Positions 36,058 to 46,537 of a stretch of DNA of 64,000 nt are shown one piece after another. The translations under genes and the position numbers were made by a program. Numbering within the stretch: the stretch's first letter is position 1; each line of letters begins with the position of its first letter. The notes beneath the pieces are model-generated. The model saw only the letters and a program-made list of their open reading frames with translations. It was not told the origin of the DNA and did not search any database. Origin of the DNA: Saprospiraceae bacterium (GTDB lineage: Bacteria; Bacteroidota; Bacteroidia; Chitinophagales; Saprospiraceae); assembly GCA_016711125.1 (NCBI GenBank), contig JADJTQ010000001.1, forward strand, positions 806,001 through 870,000, read 5' to 3'.

Positions 36058-37464
36058 TCAATATCCGGGATTTTGACTCATTAATTTATTTAGGGTTAAT
36101 TCAGAGGCAGGAATTGGAAACAGGTGATGCGTCAAAGAAACCATGCTGCCGGGTTTTGAAACGGTGACTTTTTCCTCTAATTTTCCGAACCTGATTAAAT
36201 CAAACCAACGATGGCCCTCCCAACCCAACTCATATTTTCTTTCTTGCAATATGGCTTCTGCAAATGATGCTTTATCGAGACGATCGAGATCGGGTAAAAT
36301 GGGTTGTACTGTGGTGCCATCAAATCTCGCCCGGGCTCTTACCGTATTGATCACACTCAGCGCCTCGGTGCTTGTGCCGTTTCGTAATTCGTTTAGCGCT
36401 TCGGCATGTAAAAGCAAGATATCGGCATACCGGATAAGGGGAATATCAATGCCGGAATTGCCCGGGATTTTCTCCGTGTTTTGATCCCAGAATTTTCGGA
36501 TGTGTGGTGGGACGGTCTGAGTATTGCCCTGATCATCCGGATATTTTGTAAGAAAGGTGACCGTCCGACGTCGGTCGAGTGAATCAAAATCATTATAAAA
36601 ATCTGGTCGAGGTAATACTCTCGATCTACCTCCGAGACCTTTGGGCAAGGTTAATAGATTGATATTCGAACCTCGATTGTTATTTAGATTGACACTCCAT
36701 AAAACTTCGGAATTATTTTGACTGTGGGCCTTAAAAAGATTGGCGTAATCATTTTGTAAAGTGAAGTTGCCTGATTGAATGATGAATCGCGATGCTTGTG
36801 CAGCCCTGCTATAGTTCTTTGTCGATATCAGAAATTTGCACAAATAAGCAGCGGCTGTATATTTGGAAGGTCGCCCCGGATTGGCATTCGTAGGTAGATT
36901 TTCGAAAGCAAACGTAAATTCCCGATCAAGAAATTGGTAGATCGTATCAAGAGGAGTCCTTCCGATTTGGACTATTTCAGAAAAATCAAGTGCCGACTCA
37001 CGGACAAGGGGAATTGCTCCAAAAAAACGTACCAAATCAAAATAGAAAAACGCTCTGAGGAATCGAGCTTCACCGGCAAGACCTAGTTTTTCATTTTCTG
37101 ATATAGGAGCATTGGGAAGATTTTGAATCGCATAATTGGAAGCCCGGATACCTTGGTATAAGTCCTTCCAAATTGATTCTACTATTTTATTCTGTGCAGT
37201 TAAATTGAAATCAGCAAACTCGCTGATATCGGGATTCAAACCGTCGGAGGCACCCAGATCGGAGGCCATAGCATTGACCAGCCAATAGTATTCCGCATAG
37301 ACGCTGGTTCCGCTATTTATTGACTGATAAATGGCATCAACAGAAGCCTGGGCATCGCGATCTTCCAGAAAAAATTCGTCGGATGTAATCAATGATTTCG
37401 GATCCTCATCAATAGAGCAGGCTGACAGGGAAAAAAGTAATATGATCCAATATTTTTCTTTCAT
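36058..37464 (-). CDS. SusD/RagB-family glycan-binding lipoprotein
   Basis: The 468-residue lipoprotein has signal LLFSLSACSIDEDPKSLIT, the usual SusD region following Cys. The helical TPR-like core includes ARFLRAFFYFDLVRFFGAIP, and YADILLLHAEALNELRNGTS and YELGWEGHRWFDLIRFGKLE are SusD hallmarks; it ends LMSQNPGY. It caps the SusC pore and captures oligosaccharide. Its start lies one base after the SusC stop, so the two are translationally coupled. Confidence 0.93.
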   Translation of the reverse strand: MKEKYWIILLFSLSACSIDEDPKSLITSDEFFLEDRDAQASVDAIYQSINSGTSVYAEYYWLVNAMASDLGASDGLNPDISEFADFNLTAQNKIVESIWKDLYQGIRASNYAIQNLPNAPISENEKLGLAGEARFLRAFFYFDLVRFFGAIPLVRESALDFSEIVQIGRTPLDTIYQFLDREFTFAFENLPTNANPGRPSKYTAAAYLCKFLISTKNYSRAAQASRFIIQSGNFTLQNDYANLFKAHSQNNSEVLWSVNLNNNRGSNINLLTLPKGLGGRSRVLPRPDFYNDFDSLDRRRTVTFLTKYPDDQGNTQTVPPHIRKFWDQNTEKIPGNSGIDIPLIRYADILLLHAEALNELRNGTSTEALSVINTVRARARFDGTTVQPILPDLDRLDKASFAEAILQERKYELGWEGHRWFDLIRFGKLEEKVTVSKPGSMVSLTHHLFPIPASELTLNKLMSQNPGY

Positions 37465-37465
37465 T

Positions 37466-40336
37466 CTAAAAATCGAGATTGATACCCATTTGAATTAATT
37501 TTGACTTGGGATAACTGCCAAGATCGACTCCTTGTTGGGTAGGTGAAGATCTGAAATGGCTGACATCCGGGTCTAACCCGGTATATTTTGTAAAGGTCAA
37601 TAAGTTTTCGGCGGTTAAATAAACACGACATTTTGAAGCCGAAAATCTATTTAGTAGTTTTTGAGGCAATTCATATCCTACGGTGCAATTTTTGAGTCTT
37701 AAGTACGAGCCATTCTCAATAACCAGGTCTGAAAAATATTGCTGCCTGGCAGTTTGCAAGCGGGGAAGGGGAAGTGATTTGCCTGCTTCGTTCAGGTACT
37801 CGACAGACACGTTATTTTCACTAGTGGGATTTTCAAGAAGAAGCCGATTGACATTCGCCATTTTATGACCGAAAGCACCTTGCAATCCTATGGTCAAATC
37901 AAAACCTTTATAGCACCATTGACTATAGAAACCCAATGTCATTTTAGGTAATGCGCTGCCCAGATCGATTTGATCTTCTGAATTAATGACTCCATCCTTA
38001 TTGAGGTCACGGTATTTCTGATCTCCCGAATTTAATACCTGTCCGGCAAAAGAAGCTTCTCCTGATCCGCCTACGGAGAGACCATCGGCCTGATATCCAA
38101 TAAAAGTAGATGCGGCATGACCAGACTGAATGATTGACCAACCTGAAATTCCTACTATAGAATCTCCACTGACAATGTGGAAATCATTTTCGACTGATTT
38201 AATTTGATTTTTATTCACTCCCACAATCAGCTGACTGTTCCATGAAAGAGCTCCCAGGTTGTGATTTAGCGAAGTACTTAACTCTAAACCCTGATTGGAG
38301 ATTGAAGCAGCATTCGAAAGTATATAATCAAAACCACTCGTGCCTGCCAGTGGAAAAAAGGTGATCGCATTGGATGTTTTATTCTGATAGAAATCAAGAT
38401 CTAATTGCAGTTTTTCTTTCGCAAGGCCCAAATGGGCTCCCAGATTTAGTTGATTAGTCCGCTCGATTTTCAGGTTTTGGTTTCCAAGCCTGCTCAGACC
38501 AATTCCATTCAATGTAGCTCCATTAAGCGCCGAGTTGGATTCATTGAGCAAGGTAAACCGGCTATATGGTTTTACTGCCAGATTACCGGTGGAGCCATAA
38601 CTTGCTCGGATCACGAGACTACTGATCTTGTCATGGTTTTTAAGAACTTCGGTGTTTCCCAGATTGTAGGAAAAAGAGGTAGCCGAAAACAAATGGTATC
38701 CATCACCAAAGGTGGAAGATGCGTCAGCACGCGCGGTTACGGATAGCGAATAGATGTCCTGGTAACTATACCGGGCAGTGCCAAAAAAGGAACGCATACT
38801 CCAATCGCTAATATCTGAAAAGAGGGTCTTTTGTTGACCGACAGTGAGGCTATAATACCGCAATGTTTCATTGTCAAATCCGATCGACCGGCCGGAGAGT
38901 ACCTCTCTTCGATAACCTTCGGTACTAAATCCTGCATATAGATTTAGAGTATGATCAATTGAAAAAGCATGATGATAATCTAAATAATATTGATTAATAA
39001 ATTTTAAAGCTTCCATTTTAGACCCGGATCCCAGGCCATCGGAGGTGCCGAAAAATAGTAGTCCAGGAACAAACGCATATTCTTCATTAAAGATACCATC
39101 GAGACCGACAGTGCCGTGAAGAGTCAGAGCGGAAAACAAATCGTACTTGAGATGCAGGTAATTTGAAATCCGGGTGGTTGTCAATTTGCTATCCGTGCTA
39201 CCGGCCAATAACAGTGGATTGGGTTGGGCAACGGAACTTTGTAAAACCGGAGTGGGAAGCCCGTTTTCATCAGCAATAAAATGATATGCTGTGACTGCAC
39301 CATTTTGCTGGTAGGGCAACAAAGGATTAAAAATGCGTGATCCGGAGATTACATCAATACCGGAGTCATCGGAAGCAGCGTCGGATGCGACTGAATTAAC
39401 ATCAATCCGGCCAAAATTTAATGAATTTTGAAGGGAGAAACGATCACTGATTTGAGCATCCATATTGGCCCTGAAATTAGCGCGCTGAAAATTAGATCCA
39501 ATGATCAATCCTTTTTGATTTAAATACGCTCCACTTAAAAGAAAACTAATTTTTTCGGTACCGCCTGCAATACTAAGGTGATATTCTTGTCGAAGCGCCT
39601 GATCCCGGTAAATGATATTTTGCCAATCGGTGCCCACTCCAAATTTCGTTGGATTGGAGTATGGAGCAGGCTCACCGGCGTTGGTATGGGCCTGGTTTAA
39701 GAATTCGGCAAATTGGGTAGCATTGGCCATATTGTAACTCCCGATGGGTTCCTGACTGCCGACCTTTATTTTTAATGAAATTTTTTGATCGGCAGATAGT
39801 TTTCGTTTAGTGCGTACGATTACTACTCCATTTGTTGCCCTGGCGCCATAAATTGCGGTTGCTCCAGCATCTTTGAGCACGGTAATCGACTCAATATCGT
39901 TAGGATTAATAAATGTGAAAGGACTTACCGGAGGTCCAAAAGTCGTACCTGAAATAGAAAAATCAGTCTCGTCGTAGTAGGGTATTCCATCAATAATAAA
40001 CAAAGGTTGGTTATTTCCAGCCAGCGTATGGATGCCCCGGATTTGAAGAGTGATTTCGGTAGCCGGTTGTCCACTATTTTCCACTGCGGTAATTCCGGCT
40101 ACGGTACCTTGTAAAAATTGGTCGATCGTATTTACTCCCCGGAAATTTAAATTAGTTTTTACCGCAGCAGCATCATGCGATTTGCCGGACAAAATGAAAT
40201 AACCGCGATCAGAGGAATGTTGTTCGAGTTCAGTTGAATCTATTGGAGAAACATCTTGACCTGGCAAGTAGTCAGCATATAGAAAGGCCATTAGAAGTAC
40301 CAAACATTTAACTGTATATTTTATGTGTTGGCTCAT
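37466..40336 (-). CDS. SusC/RagA-family TonB-linked outer-membrane protein, short N-terminus
   Basis: A 956-residue SusC-type transporter. The plug domain shows TLQIRGIHTLAGNNQPLFII and SITVLKDAGATAIYGARATN, and the barrel ends GSYPKSKLIQMGINLDF. The carboxypeptidase-like beta-sandwich that normally precedes the plug is missing: after the signal peptide only about 50 residues (SSDRGYFILSGKSHDAAAV) stand before it. It forms a pair with the SusD behind it and is a divergent duplicate of the SusC gene at 41.8-45 kb. Confidence 0.9.
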   Translation of the reverse strand: MSQHIKYTVKCLVLLMAFLYADYLPGQDVSPIDSTELEQHSSDRGYFILSGKSHDAAAVKTNLNFRGVNTIDQFLQGTVAGITAVENSGQPATEITLQIRGIHTLAGNNQPLFIIDGIPYYDETDFSISGTTFGPPVSPFTFINPNDIESITVLKDAGATAIYGARATNGVVIVRTKRKLSADQKISLKIKVGSQEPIGSYNMANATQFAEFLNQAHTNAGEPAPYSNPTKFGVGTDWQNIIYRDQALRQEYHLSIAGGTEKISFLLSGAYLNQKGLIIGSNFQRANFRANMDAQISDRFSLQNSLNFGRIDVNSVASDAASDDSGIDVISGSRIFNPLLPYQQNGAVTAYHFIADENGLPTPVLQSSVAQPNPLLLAGSTDSKLTTTRISNYLHLKYDLFSALTLHGTVGLDGIFNEEYAFVPGLLFFGTSDGLGSGSKMEALKFINQYYLDYHHAFSIDHTLNLYAGFSTEGYRREVLSGRSIGFDNETLRYYSLTVGQQKTLFSDISDWSMRSFFGTARYSYQDIYSLSVTARADASSTFGDGYHLFSATSFSYNLGNTEVLKNHDKISSLVIRASYGSTGNLAVKPYSRFTLLNESNSALNGATLNGIGLSRLGNQNLKIERTNQLNLGAHLGLAKEKLQLDLDFYQNKTSNAITFFPLAGTSGFDYILSNAASISNQGLELSTSLNHNLGALSWNSQLIVGVNKNQIKSVENDFHIVSGDSIVGISGWSIIQSGHAASTFIGYQADGLSVGGSGEASFAGQVLNSGDQKYRDLNKDGVINSEDQIDLGSALPKMTLGFYSQWCYKGFDLTIGLQGAFGHKMANVNRLLLENPTSENNVSVEYLNEAGKSLPLPRLQTARQQYFSDLVIENGSYLRLKNCTVGYELPQKLLNRFSASKCRVYLTAENLLTFTKYTGLDPDVSHFRSSPTQQGVDLGSYPKSKLIQMGINLDF

Positions 40337-40339
40337 TTT

Positions 40340-41842
40340 CTAATAACCGGGATTTTGTGAGAGATTCGCATTAATATCACGTTCTCTTTGAGGGATGCCA
40401 AAAAGAATGTATTTGTTTTCATCTACGGTGATACCAGGTTTTGCCGCTTCAACCCGGCTTTTGAGTCGGGCCTGTCTTTTAAGATCAAACCAACGATGTC
40501 CTTCCCAGACTAATTCCAGACGACGTTCCTGCCATACTTTTTCCCGAAATTCATTTTGATTGAGGCCTATAAGATCCGGCAACACATTGCGTTCTTCTCC
40601 ATTTGCAAAACGAGCGCGTCTCCGCACCCGGTTGATCGCTTCGTAGGCTTCAGCAGTTGGCATTCCACTGACCTCATTGGCTGCCTCAGCATACATCAAG
40701 AGAATATCAGCATACCGGAGATTAAAAAAATCATTACCTCCACTACTTGCACTAGGCTCGGCAACCGAATCCCAATATTTAAAGATGTGAGGGGCAAACT
40801 CCAGGACAGTACCATCTTTTTCCGTAAAAGTGGTCGCAAATGTGACTTCTTTGCGCCGGTCGAGATCGTCAAAAACATCATAGACATCGAGGGTGGGAAT
40901 TTCCCAGGAGTTTGAATTACGATTTAGTGCTAGAGGTAAAGCTCGCACGTTAAATTGGCTGGTTTCCCAGATGGCGTCATTATTTAAGGTGAAATTGGTA
41001 GCAAACACCACCTCCTCGCTATTGTTATTGGCAATTTTAAAGACTGCGGCATAATCAGAGAGTAAGCGATAGACTCCCAGTTCCATAACCTTTTTTGCAT
41101 GCTCTTTGGCCAGGCTCCATTCTTGATGGGTGAGGTAGACGCGTGCAAGATAGCCGGACGCGGCGCCGGTAGTTGCCCTTCCAATATCTGCTCCCGTGTA
41201 TCGTACCGGGAGATTGCGTTCTGCCAGCTTCAGATCTTCGATGACCTGGGTGTAGACTTCTTCAGTGCTGGAGCGAACAACCGATAAAATAGAAAGATCT
41301 TCGGTTGGTTGCAATTGCAATGGCACATCTCCAAACATCCTAACCAGATCAAAATACATCGCTCCGCGAATAAAATGCACTTCTCCCAGGAATCTGCCTT
41401 TAAGTCCATCATCCATCTCTATGGTGGGGATATACTTAATCGCGAGATTTGCCAGATTGATGGTTTTATAAAGGTCTTCCCAAACATCCTGAACCATTAG
41501 ATTGCTGGCATCATATCTAAACTCTGAAAGTTGTACTGCATTGGGTTCGGGTCTGCCGGACTTGCCTTCATCGGAAGCCAATGCTTGAATGGCCCAAAAA
41601 TTATTGAAATAAACACCACCAAAATCACTGTTGGATGTTCCGCTACCTAAATGATCATAAGTGGCATTGACAGCCAGCAGTGCATCGTTGGCAGTTTGAT
41701 AAAATACTTTATTGGTAAGTAACGACCGTGGATTTTCCTCCAATGCTTTATCGCAATGCGGTGAAAATATGACCAGAAAGATTATTGTGAAGATCAAATT
41801 GATATTGATCCCGGATCGTTCGATATGTCGTTTTTCGTTCAT
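40340..41842 (-). CDS. SusD/RagB-family glycan-binding lipoprotein
   Basis: The start at 41842 follows the upstream SusC stop by one base and gives a 500-residue protein beginning MNEKRHIERSGININLIFTI, with an atypical lipobox FSPHC followed by DKALEENPRSLLTNKVFY. SusD hallmarks: VHFIRGAMYFDLVRMFGDVP, RYADILLMYAEAANEVSGMP, RRLELVWEGHRWFDLKRQ and a final ANLSQNPGY. It partners the 1,046-residue SusC. Confidence 0.93.
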   Translation of the reverse strand: MNEKRHIERSGININLIFTIIFLVIFSPHCDKALEENPRSLLTNKVFYQTANDALLAVNATYDHLGSGTSNSDFGGVYFNNFWAIQALASDEGKSGRPEPNAVQLSEFRYDASNLMVQDVWEDLYKTINLANLAIKYIPTIEMDDGLKGRFLGEVHFIRGAMYFDLVRMFGDVPLQLQPTEDLSILSVVRSSTEEVYTQVIEDLKLAERNLPVRYTGADIGRATTGAASGYLARVYLTHQEWSLAKEHAKKVMELGVYRLLSDYAAVFKIANNNSEEVVFATNFTLNNDAIWETSQFNVRALPLALNRNSNSWEIPTLDVYDVFDDLDRRKEVTFATTFTEKDGTVLEFAPHIFKYWDSVAEPSASSGGNDFFNLRYADILLMYAEAANEVSGMPTAEAYEAINRVRRRARFANGEERNVLPDLIGLNQNEFREKVWQERRLELVWEGHRWFDLKRQARLKSRVEAAKPGITVDENKYILFGIPQRERDINANLSQNPGY

Positions 41843-41843
41843 C

Positions 41844-44800
41844 TTAAAAACCGATATTGATTCCGAGAATGAAAGCTTTTGTCGAAGGATATCCTCCAAG
41901 GTCAGCTCCCATATTGGCGGCACTCTGACCGAAATGACTCACCTCAGGATCAAATCCGGAATAATGGGTGAGCGTGTAAATATTTTTGGCGGTGGCATAA
42001 ACTTTGAAATTGGCGATTTTATACTTTTCTGTAATTGCTGATGGCAAGGTGTATCCAAGTGTCACTGTTTTTAATCGCAGGTAAGAACCATCTTCAACCT
42101 CAACATCTGAAATAAAACGACGGGCAAGTCCCGGGTCTGCATTGACCTTCGGATAGCGGTTGCTTGGATTTTGGGGTGTCCATCGATTCGCAAAATATTC
42201 CAGACTGATATTACTGGTGCCATTTTGTTGCTCGGTCAAAAATTTATTGAAGTTCACAATTTGATTTCCCGAAACACCCTGAAAGAAAAGATTTAAATCA
42301 AAACCTTTGTACGAGAAACTATTGTTAAATCCGAAACTAAAATCTGGTTGAGCGCTGCCTATAAAGGTTCGATCATCACCGTTGATCAAACCATCTTTAT
42401 TAATATCGAGAAATTTTCGATCCCCCGGCTCAAGAGGAGGAGCAGCAGCAAAATTCGGAATCGTTTCGGTGTCTTCACCTATCTGAACGATTCCATCGGT
42501 CAGCAATCCGTAAAATCGTCCTACCGCTTCACCCTCTTTCAGCAAAGCCCAGCTCTCAACCCCAAAAAGGTTGGCATTGTTGGGTATTTCATCTCTACCG
42601 GCCAGATTGGTAATGGTATTTTTATTCCAGGCAATATTAAAATCGGTATTCCAACCAATCGATCCGGTGAGATTACGACTGGAAATGCTAAATTCAAATC
42701 CCGCATTTCTTAAATCACCCACATTACTGAAAACTCCCGAAAATCCGGAATAGAAGGGTACATCGGTAGAGAGTAAAAGATCAAATGTGTTTTTAATATA
42801 ATAGTCGGTAGTAATCTGGATGCGGCCTTCAGCAGTTGAAAAATCCAGTCCCAGATTAAATTGTTCGGTTGATTCCCAACGTAAATCACTATTCGGGAAA
42901 ATGAACGGTTCAAACCCAATCGTAAGCACATCATTAAATACCAGATCAATAGGAATTAGCAGGGCTTGAGAGGAATAAGGCCCTATGGATTCATTACCGA
43001 TTACACCGTACCCTAATCTCAATTTTAAGAATTCAACCAAACTTGAATTTTTAAGGAAAGATTCTTCTGAGATGACCCAGCCCAAAGAGACTGAGGGAAA
43101 AAATCCCCATTTGTTATTCTTACCAAACTTCGATGATCCATCAGCCCGGCCAGTAGCAGTAAACAGGTAGCGATCAGCATACGAATAATTAATTCTCGCA
43201 AGACCCGATAGAAAAGTAAATTCCGAAAAATTAGTATTTAAACTAGCTCCCCGTGCGATGGCATAGTTATTAAAACCTAACAGATCATTCTTAATATCAA
43301 TTGCTTGTACACTGAGGGAAGATATTTTAGCTCTTTGAGCAGAAGTACCAAAAACGCCTCCGACTTTGTGTCTTCCAATATTTTTCTGATAATTCAAGGT
43401 GTTTTCATTGAGCAGAGTGGTGCTGCTGACAGAACCTGAAGCGGCAAATGATTCACCACCAGAGCGGCTGAGGCGGGGTGTGAATTGATCTCCCCGGCTA
43501 TTGGAAAAATCTACCCCAAAGCTGGCTTTGAAATTGAGGTCAGGTGTGATATCGTAGGTCGCACTGAGATTATTGATAATCCGGGTAGTTTTTAATTCAC
43601 TCGGAGACTGCAATAGTTTAAGAAGCGGATTGGCAAAAGTATTGATCACTTTTTCCGTAATCGGACGACCCTGAGCATCGACTTGTGATCCATCGATGAG
43701 TTGGCCATTGTCATCCACGGCAAAGTTTTTTTGAGTTAGTTTTCCATCCGTTGTACGAGCCGGTACCAGGGGACTAAAACCGAGCACAGCAGTGATAGTA
43801 CCACCATCAAATGCGGCATTATCATCTGTGGCTACCCGATTGCTATTGGAATGACTAAACATTAAACTGTTACTCACCTTGAGCTTCCGGGTAATTTGAC
43901 CGTCAAGGTTTGAGCGAAAATTGTATCGGTTGAAATCCGAACCGATAATAATTCCTTTTTGCTGGTAGAAACCACCGGAGATCGCATACTGGACAGCTTC
44001 ATTACCGCCTTTAAAGGATAGCTCATAATTTGACATGGGAGCTTGTTGGAAAACTTCATCTTGCCAGTTGGTGCCTTCTCCAAAAGCTGCCGGGTTATTG
44101 TAGATTCTCTTTTTACCCGCATAAAAATTGGCCTCATTTTGATATTGAGCAAATTGCTCTGCATTTAACAACGTGTACGGGTTACGTACTTTTTGAATAC
44201 CATAATAGTAGCTAAAGTCGATGGCCGCTTGTCCAGCTTCTCCGCGTTTGGTAGTGATCAAAATGACTCCATTAGCAGCTCTCGCCCCATAGATTGCCGC
44301 TGCTGAAGCGTCCTTAAGGACCTCAATCGAGCTGATATCATTGGGATTTATGGTTGACAATGGATTTTGTTGAGTCCCTTTTGCTTCTGATGAAGATATA
44401 TCTGACGATGATGTGAGGATCGGCACGCCGTCAATTACATAAAGAGGTTCGTTGCCCGCACTGATCGAGCTGGTACCGCGTATTCGCACAGTGGTGCCTG
44501 CTCCCGGCTCTCCGGAATTTTGCTGCACAACAACACCGGCAGCTCTTCCCTGAAGTGCTTGATCAGCAGAAAGCGAAATCGTTGACTTGATGGTTTCCTC
44601 GTTAACTGAAGAAACTGACCCGGTCAGATCACGCTTTTGTACTTTCCCATATCCGATGACGACGATTTCATCAAGACCGGCTATTTCTTGTTGCATCGAG
44701 ACTTCTTGTCCGGTTGGATCATTCACAAATAATTCCTGAGGTCGGTAACCGATGTAGCTGAATACCAGAGTGACAGGTAACGAAGCTTCCAGCATGAAAC

Positions 44801-44981
44801 TTCCATCAATATCGGTCGTGGTGCCGGAGTTACTACCTTTTATGAGTACGTTGACTCCGATCAGAGACTCTCCGGTGAGGGCATCTTTGACGATTCCCTT
44901 CACTTCAAGGGCCTGGGCCTGCAATGCGATGCCGGGCAGTCCAAGTAGTAAGAAAAGGAGTACATTCGTTCGTTGTCTCAT
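41844..44981 (-). CDS. SusC/RagA-family TonB-linked outer-membrane protein
   Basis: From ATG 44981 (MRQRTNVLLFLLLGLPGIAL) the protein has 1,045 residues: signal peptide, carboxypeptidase-like domain (GIVKDALTGESLIGVNVLIK), SusC linker DEIVVIGYGKVQKRDLTGS, plug (VRIRGTSSISAGNEPLYVID, IEVLKDASAAAIYGARAANG) and barrel ending AFILGINIGF. It imports glycan oligosaccharides through TonB. I reject the longer start at 45020 because the restored DUF4961 frame ends at 44989, seven bases before ATG 44981. Confidence 0.95.
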   Translation of the reverse strand: MRQRTNVLLFLLLGLPGIALQAQALEVKGIVKDALTGESLIGVNVLIKGSNSGTTTDIDGSFMLEASLPVTLVFSYIGYRPQELFVNDPTGQEVSMQQEIAGLDEIVVIGYGKVQKRDLTGSVSSVNEETIKSTISLSADQALQGRAAGVVVQQNSGEPGAGTTVRIRGTSSISAGNEPLYVIDGVPILTSSSDISSSEAKGTQQNPLSTINPNDISSIEVLKDASAAAIYGARAANGVILITTKRGEAGQAAIDFSYYYGIQKVRNPYTLLNAEQFAQYQNEANFYAGKKRIYNNPAAFGEGTNWQDEVFQQAPMSNYELSFKGGNEAVQYAISGGFYQQKGIIIGSDFNRYNFRSNLDGQITRKLKVSNSLMFSHSNSNRVATDDNAAFDGGTITAVLGFSPLVPARTTDGKLTQKNFAVDDNGQLIDGSQVDAQGRPITEKVINTFANPLLKLLQSPSELKTTRIINNLSATYDITPDLNFKASFGVDFSNSRGDQFTPRLSRSGGESFAASGSVSSTTLLNENTLNYQKNIGRHKVGGVFGTSAQRAKISSLSVQAIDIKNDLLGFNNYAIARGASLNTNFSEFTFLSGLARINYSYADRYLFTATGRADGSSKFGKNNKWGFFPSVSLGWVISEESFLKNSSLVEFLKLRLGYGVIGNESIGPYSSQALLIPIDLVFNDVLTIGFEPFIFPNSDLRWESTEQFNLGLDFSTAEGRIQITTDYYIKNTFDLLLSTDVPFYSGFSGVFSNVGDLRNAGFEFSISSRNLTGSIGWNTDFNIAWNKNTITNLAGRDEIPNNANLFGVESWALLKEGEAVGRFYGLLTDGIVQIGEDTETIPNFAAAPPLEPGDRKFLDINKDGLINGDDRTFIGSAQPDFSFGFNNSFSYKGFDLNLFFQGVSGNQIVNFNKFLTEQQNGTSNISLEYFANRWTPQNPSNRYPKVNADPGLARRFISDVEVEDGSYLRLKTVTLGYTLPSAITEKYKIANFKVYATAKNIYTLTHYSGFDPEVSHFGQSAANMGADLGGYPSTKAFILGINIGF

Positions 44982-44988
44982 ATTGGTA

Positions 44989-45971
44989 CTAAAAACACTT
45001 TGAGAGAACCTGAAAATCACGGCCGCTCAAATTTTTCACAATGATATTTCCAGTTTCGTCTTGAAAATTAATGGACAGTTCACCAATAGTGCTGCTATCC
45101 AGCTCATAAAAAGAAGGAGGCCAAATTGCTATTTGCCATAAGTCCGGGCCTATTTTTTTTTCATTTCAGTGTTGGGTGTTTTTTCACATCTCTGGGTCGA
45201 CCCACTGGAATGAATGGCTGTCGAACACAAATAAACCTTGTTAGCACCGATGAGCATGGTGGTGTCTTCCTTTGCATCAAAGGTTATGATTAAAAGGTCA
45301 TTAAAATCATAAGTTTCGAGGCCAATAAGTTTTCGTGGGGACGGACCACAAAGATCCTGAGGTTGTCCTGAGGCCCCTTGTACTTCCAGGCAGGTTTTTT
45401 CGAAAAAGAAGGTGGAGTTACTATTATCGTCGAGGTAGCCCCAATCGGCCTCACCCAGGAAATATCCCAGCTGTGTAATGATATTGCTGGGTCCTACCTT
45501 AGTTTTAATGGTTATGGTTCCGGTCACCGGGTCATCCTCACTGGTAGTAGAAGGTGGGGTGAAACTATTGTCAGCTTTAAAGACCACCCACTCCATCTCT
45601 CCATAATTACCACCAAAGCCGACTCTTTCAATAATCTGCTGTGCCCATGGCTGTTTATTCTCGGGATCCACTTCATTTGGATCGATCAGTGACATGGTGC
45701 TGTTACCAATACTACTGACAAAGGAGACTTGTGTATAGTCGAAAGCTCGCCAGGAACGGGGAGCACAAAAACCAAAGATCAGGGTACTCCCTGCGTCATC
45801 TGTGATTCCCACATCAATCGTAACTGTGATTTCTTCACCGATCATGGCTGAAGACGGCTGATTGACCCGAACTATATTAAAGCAACTGATAAAAAATACA
45901 AGCAGAGTGGTAGCGATGATCATCGGGCCACGGGGAAGCCGGTTGAATTGTTTGACCGTTTGCTCTTTCAC
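44989..45971 (-). CDS. DUF4961-like surface glycan-binding lipoprotein, C-terminus frameshifted
   Basis: The frame from 45971 gives 273 residues with signal VFFISCFNIVRVNQPSSAM, a beta-rich body (GEEITVTIDVGITDDAGSTL, GFCAPRSWRAF) and stops in an A9 run at 45150. Beyond that run another frame reads IGPDLWQIAIWPPSFYELDS and GELSINFQDETGNIIVKNLS to a stop at 44989-44991, clearly the native tail. An indel in the homopolymer explains it. It resembles DUF4961 proteins encoded beside SusCD pairs, which are thought to bind glycan at the surface. It overlaps DUF5004 by four bases. Confidence 0.7.
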
Positions 45972-46435
45972 TCTTTTTCAAAATAATAGGTGTACAAATT
46001 GTCCCGACAGCCCAATGAAAAAGATATTTTGAACGATGTATCTCCCGATATCGGAGGTGCCGCAAATGAGACGGAATATTTTTCGGATTGCGCTTCAAAT
46101 TGCATGGAAGTGGGGTAAGCCAAGTCATTATATTGCCATTTTCCGGCTGTCCGTACCGGAAAGGGAGCGGTACCCGTTTCAATGGTAAAATCAGTCGGTG
46201 CCTGATCCATCATTAAGGTGAGGCTGATCTGATCGAAATTAAACACGGAGGTGATATCGACATTATTTAGTAATACACGTTTTACCTTCCATGTGCCGGC
46301 CAGATCAACGGTGTGTTCTTTCAAAGCACCATCCGGAATCTCGATCTGCTGCTCTTCACAAGAGTACCATGTGATACTGCCAACTAAGAGCACCATGGTA
46401 CATTTTGTGATCACAGATTTGAAATTGAATGGCAT
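45968..46435 (-). CDS. DUF5004-like lipoprotein, first gene of the SusCD operon
   Basis: The 155-residue protein has signal LVGSITWYSCEEQQIEIPDG and a lipocalin-like sequence: TVDLAGTWKVKRVLLNNVDI, TAGKWQYNDLAYPTSMQFEA. This is the DUF5004 pattern and often precedes DUF4961 and SusCD. It begins the operon; its start lies 12 bases from a 16-bp palindrome that also occurs before the esterase operon at 58.3 kb. Confidence 0.7.
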   Translation of the reverse strand: MPFNFKSVITKCTMVLLVGSITWYSCEEQQIEIPDGALKEHTVDLAGTWKVKRVLLNNVDITSVFNFDQISLTLMMDQAPTDFTIETGTAPFPVRTAGKWQYNDLAYPTSMQFEAQSEKYSVSFAAPPISGDTSFKISFSLGCRDNLYTYYFEKE

Positions 46436-46446
46436 AGTCGTATGTC

Positions 46447-46471
46447 CATATGTTTGAACATACCAAATATA
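46447..46471 (-). promoter_or_regulatory. promoter and palindromic operator of the SusCD operon
   Basis: On the minus strand a -7 box TATATTTG (46471-46464) is followed at once by TATGTTCAAACATATG (46462-46447), whose arms TATGTT and AACATA are perfect inverted repeats. The same 16 bases occur at 58279-58294. The position over the transcription start suits a repressor site. The GntR/UTRA regulator encoded 67 bases further up is the natural candidate to bind it. Confidence 0.65.
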
Positions 46472-46537
46472 AGTAAAAATTGCTTTGGTAGTTATCGATT
46501 GCAGGGATCTTTTCAGTGGGAAGATTAGGCGTAAAAA

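Noticed and set aside
41844..45020. Longer SusC start at 45020
   Set aside because: It would overlap the restored C-terminus of the DUF4961 protein, and the signal peptide begins properly at 44981.
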